Shown: piece by piece, positions 53,213 to 62,881 of the stretch
How positions within the stretch are numbered: position 1 is the stretch's first letter
Layout: each line of letters opens with the position of its first letter
NCBI RefSeq assembly: GCF_904067045.1
Contig: NZ_CAJFDC010000007.1
Location: 186,001-250,000 of the forward strand
Length of the DNA stretch: 64,000 nucleotides
From: Pseudomonas sp. FEN
Lineage (GTDB): Bacteria > Pseudomonadota > Gammaproteobacteria > Pseudomonadales > Pseudomonadaceae
Reading direction: 5' to 3'
Program-made: the position numbers and the translations under genes
The notes under the pieces: generated by a model
Told to the model about the DNA's origin: nothing
Database searches by the model: none
The model's input: the letters and a program-made list of their open reading frames with translations, nothing else

Positions 53213-54814
53213 ATGGAAAAGATTGCCTTCAAACCCCTGCTGCTGGCCGCCACCTTGCTGGCCTGCGCGCCCTTGGCCCAGGCGGCCTCGACCCTGGTCT
53301 ACTGCTCCGAAGCCAGCCCCGCCGGCTTCGACCCGAGCCAGTACACCAGCGGCACCGATTTCGATGCCTCGGCCGAAACCGTGTTCAACCGCCTCGCGCA
53401 GTTCAAACGCGGCGGCACCGAGGTCGAACCGGGCCTGGCCACCAGCTGGGAAGTTGCCCCGGACGGCCTGGCCTACACCTTCCACCTGCGCCCCGGCGTG
53501 AAGTTCCACACTACCGACGACTTCAAGCCGAGCCGCGACTTCAACGCCGAAGACGTGCTTTTCACCTTCCAGCGCCTGCTCGACGCCAATCACCCGTTCC
53601 GCAAGGCCTATCCGTCCGAATCGCCCTATTTCAGCGATATGGACCTCAACACCACGATCAAGAACGTCGAAAAACTCGACGAGCAGACCGTGCGCTTCAC
53701 GCTGAATCATATCGACGCCGCCTTCGTGCAGAACCTGGCCATGAGCTTCGCCTCGATCCAGTCCGCCGAATACGCCGCGCAGTTGCTCAAGCAGGGCCGC
53801 GCCGCCGATATCAACCAGAAACCCGTGGGTACCGGCCCGTTCGTGTTCAAGCGTTACCAGAAGGACTCGCAGATCCGCTATGTGGCCAACAAGGCCTACT
53901 GGAAACCCGAGGACGTCAAACTCGACAACCTGATCTTCGCCATTACCCCGGATGCCGCCGCCCGCCTGCAGAAACTCAAGGCCGGGGAATGTCAGGTCAG
54001 CGGTTACCCGCGCCCGGCCGATATCGAGATCATGCGCCAGGACAAGAACCTGGTGGTGCTGCAACAGCCGGGCTTCAACCTGGGTTTCCTCGCCTACAAC
54101 GTCACCCACAAGCCGCTGGACCAGCTCAAGGTCCGCCAGGCCCTGGACATGGCCATCGACAAGCCGGCGATCATCAAGGCCGTGTATCAGAGCGCCGGCC
54201 AGCTGGCGCAGAACGCCCTGCCGCCGGGCCAATGGTCCTATGATCCGAACATCAAGGACGCCCCCTACGACCCGACCAAGGCCCGCGCGCTGCTCAAGGA
54301 AGCCGGCGTGGCCGAAGGCACCGCCATCGACCTCTGGGCCATGACCGTGCAACGGGCCTCCAACCCCAATGCGCGGATGTCGGCGCAGATGATCCAGGCC
54401 GACTGGGCCAAGGTCGGGATCAAGGCCAATATCGTCAGCTATGAGTGGGGCGAGTACATCAAGCGCGCCAAGAACGGCGAGCATGACGTCATGATCTATG
54501 GCTGGACCGGCGACAACGGTGACCCGGACAACTGGCTCGGCGTGCTCTACAGCTGCGCCGCGGTCAAGGGCAGCAACTACGCCAAATGGTGCGACCCGGC
54601 CTACGACCAGCTGATCCAGAAAGCCAAGCTCAGCAGCGACCACGACGAGCGGGTCAAGCTCTACCAACAGGCGCAGAAAATCCTCAAGGAACAGGTGCCG
54701 ATCACCCCGATCGCCAACTCGACGGTATTCCAGCCTTTGCGCCGGGAAGTGCACGACTTCAAGATCAGTCCGTTCGGCCTGACACCCTTCTATGGCGTGA
54801 GCCTGGGCCAGTAA
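53213..54814 (+). CDS. dppA: DppA-type dipeptide-binding protein, paralog 1
   Basis: The 533-residue periplasmic protein has a signal peptide (MEKIAFKPLLLAATLLACAPLAQA, cut near residue 24) and an SBP_bac_5 domain. It resembles E. coli DppA, whose length I recall as about 535. The Asp that holds the peptide amino group is retained in GWTGDNGDPDNW. The pocket segment reads LWAMTVQRASNPNA (DppA: LWAMPVQRPYNPNA). ATG 53213 follows CGAGG. It lies upstream of a second, very similar paralog; both feed the DppBCDF transporter encoded further on. Confidence 0.92.
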   Translation: MEKIAFKPLLLAATLLACAPLAQAASTLVYCSEASPAGFDPSQYTSGTDFDASAETVFNRLAQFKRGGTEVEPGLATSWEVAPDGLAYTFHLRPGVKFHTTDDFKPSRDFNAEDVLFTFQRLLDANHPFRKAYPSESPYFSDMDLNTTIKNVEKLDEQTVRFTLNHIDAAFVQNLAMSFASIQSAEYAAQLLKQGRAADINQKPVGTGPFVFKRYQKDSQIRYVANKAYWKPEDVKLDNLIFAITPDAAARLQKLKAGECQVSGYPRPADIEIMRQDKNLVVLQQPGFNLGFLAYNVTHKPLDQLKVRQALDMAIDKPAIIKAVYQSAGQLAQNALPPGQWSYDPNIKDAPYDPTKARALLKEAGVAEGTAIDLWAMTVQRASNPNARMSAQMIQADWAKVGIKANIVSYEWGEYIKRAKNGEHDVMIYGWTGDNGDPDNWLGVLYSCAAVKGSNYAKWCDPAYDQLIQKAKLSSDHDERVKLYQQAQKILKEQVPITPIANSTVFQPLRREVHDFKISPFGLTPFYGVSLGQ

Positions 54815-55072
54815 CAGATCGCCCCAACCGGGTGCGCCAGACGCCCCCGGTTGCCCGCCCGCGGTGCACCCCACGCACCCGAAAATCCACTCGCAAACGA
54901 TCAAATGCGTCAAAGTTTATAAAATTGCGACATTCCTGTACGTTCGTGCCACTCTTTGAGGCTTCGCGCCTCTGTGCATCTTGCAATGGGTATGGGGCCT
55001 GCATAAGTATCGGCAGGTCGACTCACGAGGTCGTCCTCACAACCAAAAATGACAACAAATCATGAGGCCACC

Positions 55073-56674
55073 ATGCTTAAAAAAGCAGTCATTCCGTTTT
55101 TAGTCGGCGCAGGCCTCCTGGCCAGCGCACCGTTCGCCGTTGCCGCGACTAACCTGGTGTTCTGCTCCGAAGGGAGCCCGGCTGGTTTCGATCCAGGCCT
55201 GTACACCACCGGAACCGACTTCGACGCCTCCGCGGAAACCGTGTTCAACCGCCTCAGCCAGTTCGAACGTGGCGGCACCGCCGTGGTTCCTGGCCTGGCG
55301 ACCAGCTGGGAGGTTTCCCCCGACGGCCTGACCTACACCTTCCACCTGCGTGAGGGTGTCAAGTTCCATACCACCGACTACTTCAAACCGACGCGCAATT
55401 TCAACGCCGACGACGTGCTGTTCACCTTCAACCGCATGCTCGACAAGGACATGCCGTTCCGCAAGGCCTACCCGACCGAATTCCCCTACTTCACCGACAT
55501 GGGCATGGATACCAACATCACCAAGGTGGAGAAACTCGACGACAAGACCGTCAAGTTCACCCTGAAGACCGTGGATGCCGCGTTCATCCAGGACTTGGCG
55601 ATGAGCTTCGCGTCCATCCAGTCCGCCGAGTACGCCGACAAGCTGCTCAAGGAAGGCAAGGCCAGCGACATCAACCAGAAGCCGATCGGTACCGGCCCAT
55701 TCGTCTTCAAGAGCTACCAGAAAGACTCGAACATCCGCTACACCGGCTTCAAGGACTACTGGAAGCCCGAGGACGTCAAGGTCGACAACCTGATTTTCGC
55801 CATCACCACCGACCCGTCGGTGCGCGCGCAGAAGCTCAAGAAAGGCGAGTGCCAGATCACCCTGCACCCGCGCCCCGCCGACGTCGAGGGTTTGAAGAAG
55901 GACCCCAAGCTGCAGATCATCCAGCAACCCGGCTTCAACCTGGGCTATATCGCCTACAACGTGCAGCACAAACCCTTCGACCAGCTCCAGGTCCGCCAGG
56001 CGTTGGACATGGCGGTGAACAAACCCAGCATTCTCAATGCGGTCTACCAGGGCGCGGGACAGCTGGCGGTCAACGCCATGCCGCCGAGCCAGTGGTCCTA
56101 CGACAGCAGCATCAAGGATGCCCCCTACGACCCGGAAAAGGCCCGGCAACTGCTCAAGGCCGCTGGCGTCAAGGAAGGCACCGAGATCACCCTCTGGGCC
56201 ATGCCCGTGCAACGCCCGTACAACCCCAACGCCAAGTTGATGGCCGAAATGCTCCAGGCCGACTGGGCGAAGATCGGCCTGAAAGTGAAGATCGTCAGCT
56301 ATGAATGGGGCGAGTACATCAAGCGCACCAAGAACGGCGAGCATGACATCAACCTGATCGGCTGGACCGGCGACAACGGCGATCCGGACAACTGGCTCGG
56401 TACCCTCTACGGCTGCGATGCGATTGGTGGCAACAACTACTCCATGTGGTGCAACCCGCAATACGACAAGCTGATCAAGCAAGCCAAGATCGTCACCGAC
56501 CATGCGCAACGCACCGCTCTCTACCAACAGGCCCAGCAGTTGCTCAAGCAACAGGTGCCCATTACCCCCATCGCCCATTCGACGGTCAGCCAGCCGTTAA
56601 GCACCAAAGTCGAAGGTTTCAAGGTCAGTCCCTTCGGTCGCAACGTGTTCTCGGGCGTCAGTATCGAACAATAA
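55073..56674 (+). CDS. dppA: DppA-type dipeptide-binding protein, paralog 2
   Basis: This 533-residue protein, the same length as paralog 1, begins with the signal peptide MLKKAVIPFLVGAGLLASAPFAVA. It keeps the pocket segment LWAMPVQRPYNPNA and GWTGDNGDPDNW, both nearly identical to E. coli DppA. ATG 55073 has GAGG five bases ahead; the upstream frame start at 55049 has none. The two paralogs are clear tandem duplicates. The 258-bp gap before it suggests its own promoter. Confidence 0.92.
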   Translation: MLKKAVIPFLVGAGLLASAPFAVAATNLVFCSEGSPAGFDPGLYTTGTDFDASAETVFNRLSQFERGGTAVVPGLATSWEVSPDGLTYTFHLREGVKFHTTDYFKPTRNFNADDVLFTFNRMLDKDMPFRKAYPTEFPYFTDMGMDTNITKVEKLDDKTVKFTLKTVDAAFIQDLAMSFASIQSAEYADKLLKEGKASDINQKPIGTGPFVFKSYQKDSNIRYTGFKDYWKPEDVKVDNLIFAITTDPSVRAQKLKKGECQITLHPRPADVEGLKKDPKLQIIQQPGFNLGYIAYNVQHKPFDQLQVRQALDMAVNKPSILNAVYQGAGQLAVNAMPPSQWSYDSSIKDAPYDPEKARQLLKAAGVKEGTEITLWAMPVQRPYNPNAKLMAEMLQADWAKIGLKVKIVSYEWGEYIKRTKNGEHDINLIGWTGDNGDPDNWLGTLYGCDAIGGNNYSMWCNPQYDKLIKQAKIVTDHAQRTALYQQAQQLLKQQVPITPIAHSTVSQPLSTKVEGFKVSPFGRNVFSGVSIEQ

Positions 56675-56845
56675 AACCGTGATCCGCGCCACTGGGGCGA
56701 ATTTCGCCCTGGAGCAACTTGCAGCCGAAATTCGGCAAAATTCTGCCAAGCAAACGATTGCGTAACAATAAATGTCCGAAATCCAATCCGGACCGAATCG
56801 GCCCAAAAGGCCAATATTAAAAAAAGAAGATAAGGAGCTTTAGCC

Positions 56846-58222
56846 TTGAAACTCTCTCAAAAAGCGTTGTTAGCCTTAGCCATCAGTAGCGCCAGCGTGA
56901 TGGCCCATGCGGAAACACAGAGTCAGGACTTCGTGCCGACAGGCTTGAACTCGACCAATGCCCAGAACGAAGCCAAGGGGTTCATCGACGGCCAGAGCCT
57001 GGGCGGTACCACTCGCAACTGGTACGCCAACGAGTTGAAACGCCGTAGCGACCGGTTCAGTTACGACAAACACGGCGTGGCAACCCCCACTCCGCGCCGT
57101 ATCAACTGGGTCCAGGCGACCATCCTCGACTACAACTCGGGCTTTACCCAGGGCACGGTAGGCGTCAGCACTGAAGTCGCGCTTTACAACGCCATCGCAC
57201 TGGATCGAAGCCGTCAAGACATCGCCGGAGGCGGGAATCGTACCCTGGCCAACCGCAATGGTGATGCCGTCGACCAGTGGAGCAAACTCGGCCTGGCCAA
57301 CGTCAAGTTCCGCGTGTCGAACACCACCCTGACCGCTGGCCGCCAGAACTTCAGCACGCCGATCGTCGATGTCATCGGCAACCGCCCCCTGCCCTCCAGC
57401 TTCGAGGGTGTGAGCCTTCATAGTGAAGAATTCAACAACCTGTCCTTTGATGCCGCCACTTTCGACCGTGTATCGCCACGAACCGAGGAGAGCCTGTCCA
57501 GGTTCCGCAGCGAGTACACCAACAACGGTGCCGAGACCGATCACGTCAATACCTTCGGCCTGAACTATCAGCCGTTCAAAAGCCTGAAGACCAGCCTGTA
57601 CATGGCCAACGTCGAGGACTTCTGGAACCAGTACTACTTTGGCGCCACCCACGAATTGGGCGACACCTCGGTGCTGGGGCTGACCACCGGCCTGAACTAC
57701 TACAAGACCCTCGACACCGGCAAAAAGAAGATGGGCGAAATCGACAACGACGCCTACTCGCTGTCGTTCGGCCTGACCCACCAGGCTCATAGCCTGACCT
57801 TCTCCTACCAGCAAATCGACGGTAACGAGTACTTCGACTACCTGCACGAAACCAACGGCATCTACCTGGCCAACTCCCTGCTCTCGGACTTCAACGGCCC
57901 GAACGAAAAATCCTTCCAGATCGCCTACGGCCTGAACATGGCCGAATACGGTATTCCTGGTCTGAAATTCAACATCTATCAGGCCCGTGGCTGGGGCATC
58001 GACGGTACCCATTACACCGGCACCGCCTACGACGTGAAAAACCTCAACGGCGAGCACCACTACGAATATGGCATCGGTACCTCCTATGCCATACAGAGTG
58101 GTCCGCTGAAAGCCACCTCCATTCGTGCGACCTACACCACTCACCGCGCCAGCGCGAACCAGGGCGATGGCAACATCAACGAATTCCGCCTGGTCACCAC
58201 CATCCCATTCAACATTCTCTAA
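56846..58222 (+). CDS. opdP: OprD family porin, dipeptide-type
   Basis: The 458-residue outer-membrane protein has a signal peptide (cleaved near AHAETQS), the OprD-family start GFIDGQSLGGTTRNWYANE, and YATH-like barrel strands, with final RLVTTIPFNIL. Located among dipeptide-uptake genes, it matches OpdP, a porin for small peptides such as glycine-glutamate. The start codon is TTG at 56846, with AAGGAGC at the ideal distance; TTG is rare and may limit translation. A long hairpin follows the stop. Confidence 0.92.
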   Translation: MKLSQKALLALAISSASVMAHAETQSQDFVPTGLNSTNAQNEAKGFIDGQSLGGTTRNWYANELKRRSDRFSYDKHGVATPTPRRINWVQATILDYNSGFTQGTVGVSTEVALYNAIALDRSRQDIAGGGNRTLANRNGDAVDQWSKLGLANVKFRVSNTTLTAGRQNFSTPIVDVIGNRPLPSSFEGVSLHSEEFNNLSFDAATFDRVSPRTEESLSRFRSEYTNNGAETDHVNTFGLNYQPFKSLKTSLYMANVEDFWNQYYFGATHELGDTSVLGLTTGLNYYKTLDTGKKKMGEIDNDAYSLSFGLTHQAHSLTFSYQQIDGNEYFDYLHETNGIYLANSLLSDFNGPNEKSFQIAYGLNMAEYGIPGLKFNIYQARGWGIDGTHYTGTAYDVKNLNGEHHYEYGIGTSYAIQSGPLKATSIRATYTTHRASANQGDGNINEFRLVTTIPFNIL

Positions 58223-58234
58223 CACCTGACTGCC

Positions 58235-58263
58235 CTGGGGCTGATTCGACGAATCGGCCCCAG
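58235..58263 (+). terminator. Strong hairpin between opdP and the third dppA gene
   Basis: CTGGGGCTGATTCG/CGAATCGGCCCCAG form a 14-pair stem with one G-U pair and a one-base loop in the DNA view (a 3-base loop once the closing pair opens). No T-run follows, so it is not a classic terminator. It may protect the opdP transcript or partly stop transcription before the next genes. Confidence 0.55.
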
Positions 58264-58298
58264 CGACTAATCTGGCTCATTGATTACGGAGGGTTTAC

Positions 58299-59894
58299 AT
58301 GAAGAAGCATCTCCTGCGCGCCGCCATCGCGGCAGCCGTGTTCAGCGTGGCTATCGGCGTTTCGGCCAAGCCCTTGGTGGTCTGTACCGAAGCCAGCCCG
58401 GAAGGTTTCGACCCGGTGCTCTACACCACCGCCGTCACCGCCGACGCCGCGGCCGAAACCATGTTCAACCGCCTGGTGGACTTCAAGCCCGGCACCACCG
58501 AAATCCAGCCGGCCCTGGCCGAAAGCTGGGAAATCAGCCCCGACGGCCTGCAATACACCTTTCACCTGAGAAAGGGCGTCAAGTTCCACACCACCGACTA
58601 CTTCAAACCGACCCGCGAACTGAACGCCGATGACGTGGTCTGGAGCTTCCAGCGCCAACTGGACCCCAACCACCCATGGCACAAGGCGTCCACTGTCGGC
58701 TTCCCCTATTTCGAGAGCATGGACTTCCAGAACCTGCTCAAAAGCGTCGAGAAGGTCGGCGCAATGACCGTGCGCTTCACCCTCAATCACCCCGAAGCGC
58801 CCTTCCTGCCCGACCTGGGCATGGCCTTCACCTCGATCCACTCCGCCGAATACGCCGATCAGTTGCTCAAGGCCGGCAAGCTCGATGACCTCAACAGCAA
58901 ACCCGTCGGCACCGGCCCGTTCATCTTCCAGCGCTATGCCAAGGACGCCCAGGTCCGCTTCAAGGCCAATCCGGAGTATTTCCGTGGCAAGCCGCCGGCG
59001 GACACCCTGGTGCTGGCCATCACCATCGACAACAACACCCGCCTGCAGAAGCTCAAGGCCAACGAGTGCCAGGTTGCCCTGTACCCGAAACCCGACGATG
59101 TGCCGAACATCAAGGCCGATCCAAACCTGAAGATCGATGAGATGGCCGCCCTCGCCACCGGCTATGTGGCGATCAACACCGAACACAAGTACCTGAGCGA
59201 TGTGCGGGTGCGCCAGGCCATCGAGCTGGCCCTCGACAAGCAGAACTACGTCGACACCCTGTATGGCAAGGGCAATGCCATCCCGGCGGTCAATCCCTAC
59301 CCGTCCACCTTGCTCGGCTACAATACCCAGCTGAAGAACCCGGCCCAGAACCTGGACAAGGCCCGCGCCCTGCTCAAGGCAGCCGGTGTTCCCGAAGGCA
59401 CGGTCTTCACCCTCTATACTCGCAACGGCGGCGGCCCGACCAACCCGAACCCGCAACTCGGCGCCCAACTGATGCAGGCCGACCTGGCCAAGGTCGGAAT
59501 CAAGCTCGATATCCGCGTCATGGAGTGGGCGGAAATGCTCAAGCGCGCGAAAAAAGGCGAGCACGACATGGTGTCCGCCGGCTGGAGCGGCGACAACGGC
59601 GACCCGGATAATTTCCTTAGCCCGCTATTGAGTTGCGAAGCAGCGAAAAACGGCGAAAACTACAGTCGCTGGTGCAACCCGCAGTTCCAGGCGCTGATCG
59701 ACCAGGCTCGCGCCAAGACGCTACCGGCCGAACGTGCCGCGCTCTACGAACAGGCCCTGGCGATCCTGCATGAGCAGGTCCTGTGGGTGGACCACGCCCA
59801 TCCCAAGATGTTTACCGCCATGCGCAAGAACGTAGAGGGCTACCACATGAGCCCGCTCTCCCTGAATAACTTCGCCACCACCCAGGTGAAGTAG
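58299..59894 (+). CDS. dppA: DppA-type dipeptide-binding protein, paralog 3
   Basis: The 531-residue protein has a signal peptide (MKKHLLRAAIAAAVFSVAIGVSA, cut near residue 23) and an SBP_bac_5 domain. The GWSGDNGDPDNF block with the amino-group Asp is kept. The pocket segment that reads LWAMPVQRPYNPNA in paralog 2 is LYTRNGGGPTNPNP here, and EWGEY becomes EWAEM. Its ligand range therefore probably differs. It is directly upstream of dppB (75 bp), so it is the paralog most closely tied to the permease operon. Confidence 0.92.
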   Translation: MKKHLLRAAIAAAVFSVAIGVSAKPLVVCTEASPEGFDPVLYTTAVTADAAAETMFNRLVDFKPGTTEIQPALAESWEISPDGLQYTFHLRKGVKFHTTDYFKPTRELNADDVVWSFQRQLDPNHPWHKASTVGFPYFESMDFQNLLKSVEKVGAMTVRFTLNHPEAPFLPDLGMAFTSIHSAEYADQLLKAGKLDDLNSKPVGTGPFIFQRYAKDAQVRFKANPEYFRGKPPADTLVLAITIDNNTRLQKLKANECQVALYPKPDDVPNIKADPNLKIDEMAALATGYVAINTEHKYLSDVRVRQAIELALDKQNYVDTLYGKGNAIPAVNPYPSTLLGYNTQLKNPAQNLDKARALLKAAGVPEGTVFTLYTRNGGGPTNPNPQLGAQLMQADLAKVGIKLDIRVMEWAEMLKRAKKGEHDMVSAGWSGDNGDPDNFLSPLLSCEAAKNGENYSRWCNPQFQALIDQARAKTLPAERAALYEQALAILHEQVLWVDHAHPKMFTAMRKNVEGYHMSPLSLNNFATTQVK

Positions 59895-59969
59895 AACCAC
59901 CAACGCTCGTCGGTCCCCTACCCGGGTACTGACGAGCACGCCTAACCGGCTGATGAGGTACACCACACG

Positions 59970-60980
59970 ATGTTTAGTTTTATTGCCCGCCGACTGGGGT
60001 TGTTGATCCCCACGTTCTTCGGCATCACGCTACTGACTTTCGCGTTGATTCGCATGATCCCGGGCGACCCCGTGGAAGTCATGATGGGCGAGCGCCGGGT
60101 CGACCCGGAAATGCACGCCCAGGCGATGGAACGCCTCGGTCTTAACAAGCCGCTTTATGCCCAATACATCGACTATGTCGGCAAGCTCGCCCACGGCGAC
60201 CTCGGCGAGTCCCTGCGCACCCGCACCAGCGTGTGGAGTGAGTTCACCACGCTGTTCCCGGCCACCCTGGAACTGTCCATGGCCGCCCTGCTGTTCGCCG
60301 GCGTCCTCGGACTGCTCGCCGGGGTGATCGCCGCCCTCAAGCGCGGATCGCTGTTCGACCATGGGGTGATGGGGATCTCCCTGGCCGGTTATTCAATGCC
60401 GATCTTCTGGTGGGGCCTGATCCTCATCATGTTCTTCTCCGTGAGCCTGGGCTGGACCCCGGTGTCCGGACGCATCGACCTGCTCTATGACATCGAGCCG
60501 AAAACCGGCTTCATGCTCATCGACACCCTGCTCAGCGATCAACCCGAAGCCTTCTGGGATGCGCTGCACCACATGATCCTGCCGGCCATCGTGCTGGGCA
60601 CCATCCCCCTGGCGGTGATCGCCCGGATGACCCGTTCCTCGATGCTCGAAGTGCTACGTGAAGACTACATCCGCACCGCCCGGGCCAAGGGCCTGTCGCC
60701 GGCCCGCGTGGTGTTCGTGCATGGCCTGCGCAACGCCTTGATCCCGGTACTGACCGTGGTCGGCCTGCAAGTCGGCACCCTGTTGGCCGGTGCCGTGCTC
60801 ACCGAAACCATTTTTTCCTGGCCCGGTATCGGCAAATGGCTGATCGAAGCCATCGGCGCCCGGGACTATCCGGTCGTGCAGAACGGCATCCTGTTAATCG
60901 CCTGCCTGGTGATTGTGGTCAATTTCGTCGTGGACATCCTCTACGGCCTTGTCAATCCACGCATCCGTCATCAGCGCTGA
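59970..60980 (+). CDS. dppB: Dipeptide ABC transporter permease DppB
   Basis: The 336-residue inner-membrane permease begins MFSFIARRLGLLIPTFFGIT, with the usual six helices. The binding-protein-dependent transport motif is EDYIRTARAKGLSPARVVFVHGLRNALIPV near residues 230-260, which contacts the ATPases. It forms the channel with DppC. dppC starts 10 bp after its stop. Confidence 0.95.
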   Translation: MFSFIARRLGLLIPTFFGITLLTFALIRMIPGDPVEVMMGERRVDPEMHAQAMERLGLNKPLYAQYIDYVGKLAHGDLGESLRTRTSVWSEFTTLFPATLELSMAALLFAGVLGLLAGVIAALKRGSLFDHGVMGISLAGYSMPIFWWGLILIMFFSVSLGWTPVSGRIDLLYDIEPKTGFMLIDTLLSDQPEAFWDALHHMILPAIVLGTIPLAVIARMTRSSMLEVLREDYIRTARAKGLSPARVVFVHGLRNALIPVLTVVGLQVGTLLAGAVLTETIFSWPGIGKWLIEAIGARDYPVVQNGILLIACLVIVVNFVVDILYGLVNPRIRHQR

Positions 60981-60990
60981 GATCAAGATC

Positions 60991-61902
60991 ATGAGTACTA
61001 CTATCGCCTCGACCGTTGTCGATCAAAGCCTGCTCTATCCCTCGCCGTACAAGGAATTCTGGCAGCACTTCGCCAAGAACAAGGGCGCCGTCGTCGGCCT
61101 GCTGTTCATGTCGCTGGTGGTGTTCTGCGCGATCTTCGCGCCCTGGGTCGCCCCGCACGACCCGAGCGAACAGTTCCGCGACGCCCTGCTCACCCCGCCC
61201 TCATGGCTTGAAGGCGGCCAGATCCAATACCTGCTGGGCACCGACGAACTGGGTCGCGACCTGCTCTCGCGGCTGATCCACGGTTCGCGTCTGTCGCTGC
61301 TGATCGGCTTGTCCTCGGTGGTGATGTCGCTGATCCCGGGTATCCTCATGGGGCTGCTGGCCGGTTTCTTCCCGCGCGTCCTCGGGCCGACCATCATGCG
61401 CCTGATGGACATCATGCTGGCCCTGCCCTCGCTGCTGCTGGCGGTGGCGATTGTCGCCATCCTCGGCCCTGGCCTGATCAATACCGTGATCGCCATCGCC
61501 ATCGTCTCGCTGCCGTCCTATGTGCGCCTGACCCGTGCCGCGGTGATGGGTGAACTGAACCGTGACTACGTGACCGCCGCGCGCCTGGCCGGTGCCGGTC
61601 TGCCGCGCCTGATGTTCATCACCGTGCTGCCCAATTGCATGGCGCCGCTGATCGTCCAGGCTACCCTGAGTTTCTCCTCGGCAATCCTCGATGCCGCCGC
61701 CCTCGGCTTCCTCGGTTTGGGTGTGCAGCCGCCGACTCCAGAGTGGGGCACCATGCTGGCCTCGGCTCGTGACTATATCGAACGCGCCTGGTGGGTGGTC
61801 AGCCTGCCCGGCCTGACCATTTTGCTCAGCGTGCTGGCAATCAACCTGATGGGCGACGGCCTGCGCGATGCGCTGGACCCGAAACTCAAGAACGCCGCCT
61901 GA
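60991..61902 (+). CDS. dppC: Dipeptide ABC transporter permease DppC
   Basis: The 303-residue permease has an N-terminal OppC-type segment ([24 protein letters not shown]) and the ATPase contact motif [26 protein letters not shown] near residues 190-215. Six helices are expected, and it pairs with DppB. ATG 60991 is chosen by family start and order; the longer frame overlaps dppB. It is co-transcribed with dppD, whose ribosome site GAGGAG begins in the last bases of dppC. Confidence 0.95.
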   Translation: MSTTIASTVVDQSLLYPSPYKEFWQHFAKNKGAVVGLLFMSLVVFCAIFAPWVAPHDPSEQFRDALLTPPSWLEGGQIQYLLGTDELGRDLLSRLIHGSRLSLLIGLSSVVMSLIPGILMGLLAGFFPRVLGPTIMRLMDIMLALPSLLLAVAIVAILGPGLINTVIAIAIVSLPSYVRLTRAAVMGELNRDYVTAARLAGAGLPRLMFITVLPNCMAPLIVQATLSFSSAILDAAALGFLGLGVQPPTPEWGTMLASARDYIERAWWVVSLPGLTILLSVLAINLMGDGLRDALDPKLKNAA

Positions 61903-61912
61903 GGAGATTCCC

Positions 61913-62881
61913 ATGTCACTGCTAGAAATCAAGAATCTCAACGTTCGCTTCGGCGACCAGACCGCCGTCCCGGTGGTCGACGGCCTCGACATCAGCGTGG
62001 ACAAGGGCGAAGTCCTGGCCATTGTTGGCGAGTCCGGCTCGGGTAAATCGGTGACCATGATGGCGCTGATGGGCCTGATCGAGCACCCCGGCATCGTCAC
62101 CGCCGACGCCCTGCGCTTCGACGGCAAGGACATGCTCAAGCTCAGCGCCCGCCAACGTCGGCAAGTGGTCGGCAAGGACCTGGCAATGGTTTTCCAGGAC
62201 CCGATGACCGCGCTGAACCCCAGCTATACCGTGGGTTTCCAGATCGAGGAAGTGCTGCGCCTGCACCTGAAGATGTCCAGCAAGGCCGCGCGCAAGCGCG
62301 CCATCGAGCTGTTGGAAAAAGTCGAGATCCCCGGCGCCGCCAGCCGCATGGACGCCTACCCGCACCAACTGTCCGGCGGCATGAGCCAGCGCGTCGCGAT
62401 CGCCATGGCGATTGCCGGCGAGCCCAAGCTGCTGATCGCCGACGAACCGACCACCGCCCTGGACGTGACCATCCAGGCGCAAATCATGGACCTGCTGCTC
62501 AACCTGCAACAGGAACAGAACATGGGCCTGGTGCTGATCACCCATGACCTCGCGGTCGTCGCCGAAACCGCCCAGCGGGTCTGCGTGATGTACGCGGGGC
62601 AAGCCGTGGAAGTCGGCCAGGTGCCGGGGCTGTTCGATGTCCCGGCGCATCCGTACAGCGAGGCGCTGCTCAAGGCGATTCCGGAGCACAGCCTGGGCGC
62701 CGAGCGCCTGTCGACCCTGCCGGGCATCGTGCCCGGCCGCTACGACCGACCGCTGGGCTGCCTGCTGTCGCCGCGCTGTCCCTACGTGCAGGAAAGCTGC
62801 CGGCAGCAGCGTCCGACCCTCGACCCGAAAGCCAACAGCCTTGCCCGTTGCTTCTTCCCGCTGAACCAGGAGGTGGCGTAA
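61913..62881 (+). CDS. dppD: Dipeptide ABC transporter ATP-binding protein DppD
   Basis: The 322-residue ATPase has Walker [10 protein letters not shown]-loop [11 protein letters not shown], signature [12 protein letters not shown], Walker [13 protein letters not shown], and the C-terminal oligopeptide-transporter cluster with Cys residues ([14 protein letters not shown] and LARCF) seen in [4Fe-4S]-binding Dpp/Opp ATPases. ATG 61913 follows GAGGAG. Its TAA overlaps the dppF ATG by one base. Confidence 0.95.
   Translation: MSLLEIKNLNVRFGDQTAVPVVDGLDISVDKGEVLAIVGESGSGKSVTMMALMGLIEHPGIVTADALRFDGKDMLKLSARQRRQVVGKDLAMVFQDPMTALNPSYTVGFQIEEVLRLHLKMSSKAARKRAIELLEKVEIPGAASRMDAYPHQLSGGMSQRVAIAMAIAGEPKLLIADEPTTALDVTIQAQIMDLLLNLQQEQNMGLVLITHDLAVVAETAQRVCVMYAGQAVEVGQVPGLFDVPAHPYSEALLKAIPEHSLGAERLSTLPGIVPGRYDRPLGCLLSPRCPYVQESCRQQRPTLDPKANSLARCFFPLNQEVA

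Noticed and set aside
54829..54881. CGGGTGCG/CGCACCCG pairing after the first dppA gene
   Set aside because: The arms are far apart and followed by A-rich rather than T-rich sequence; possible but unsupported.
53210..54913. 567-residue minus-strand open frame
   Set aside because: It is antisense to the first dppA gene; long reverse frames are expected opposite well-biased GC-rich genes. The same holds for 55100-56578, 56876-58225 and 58284-59564.
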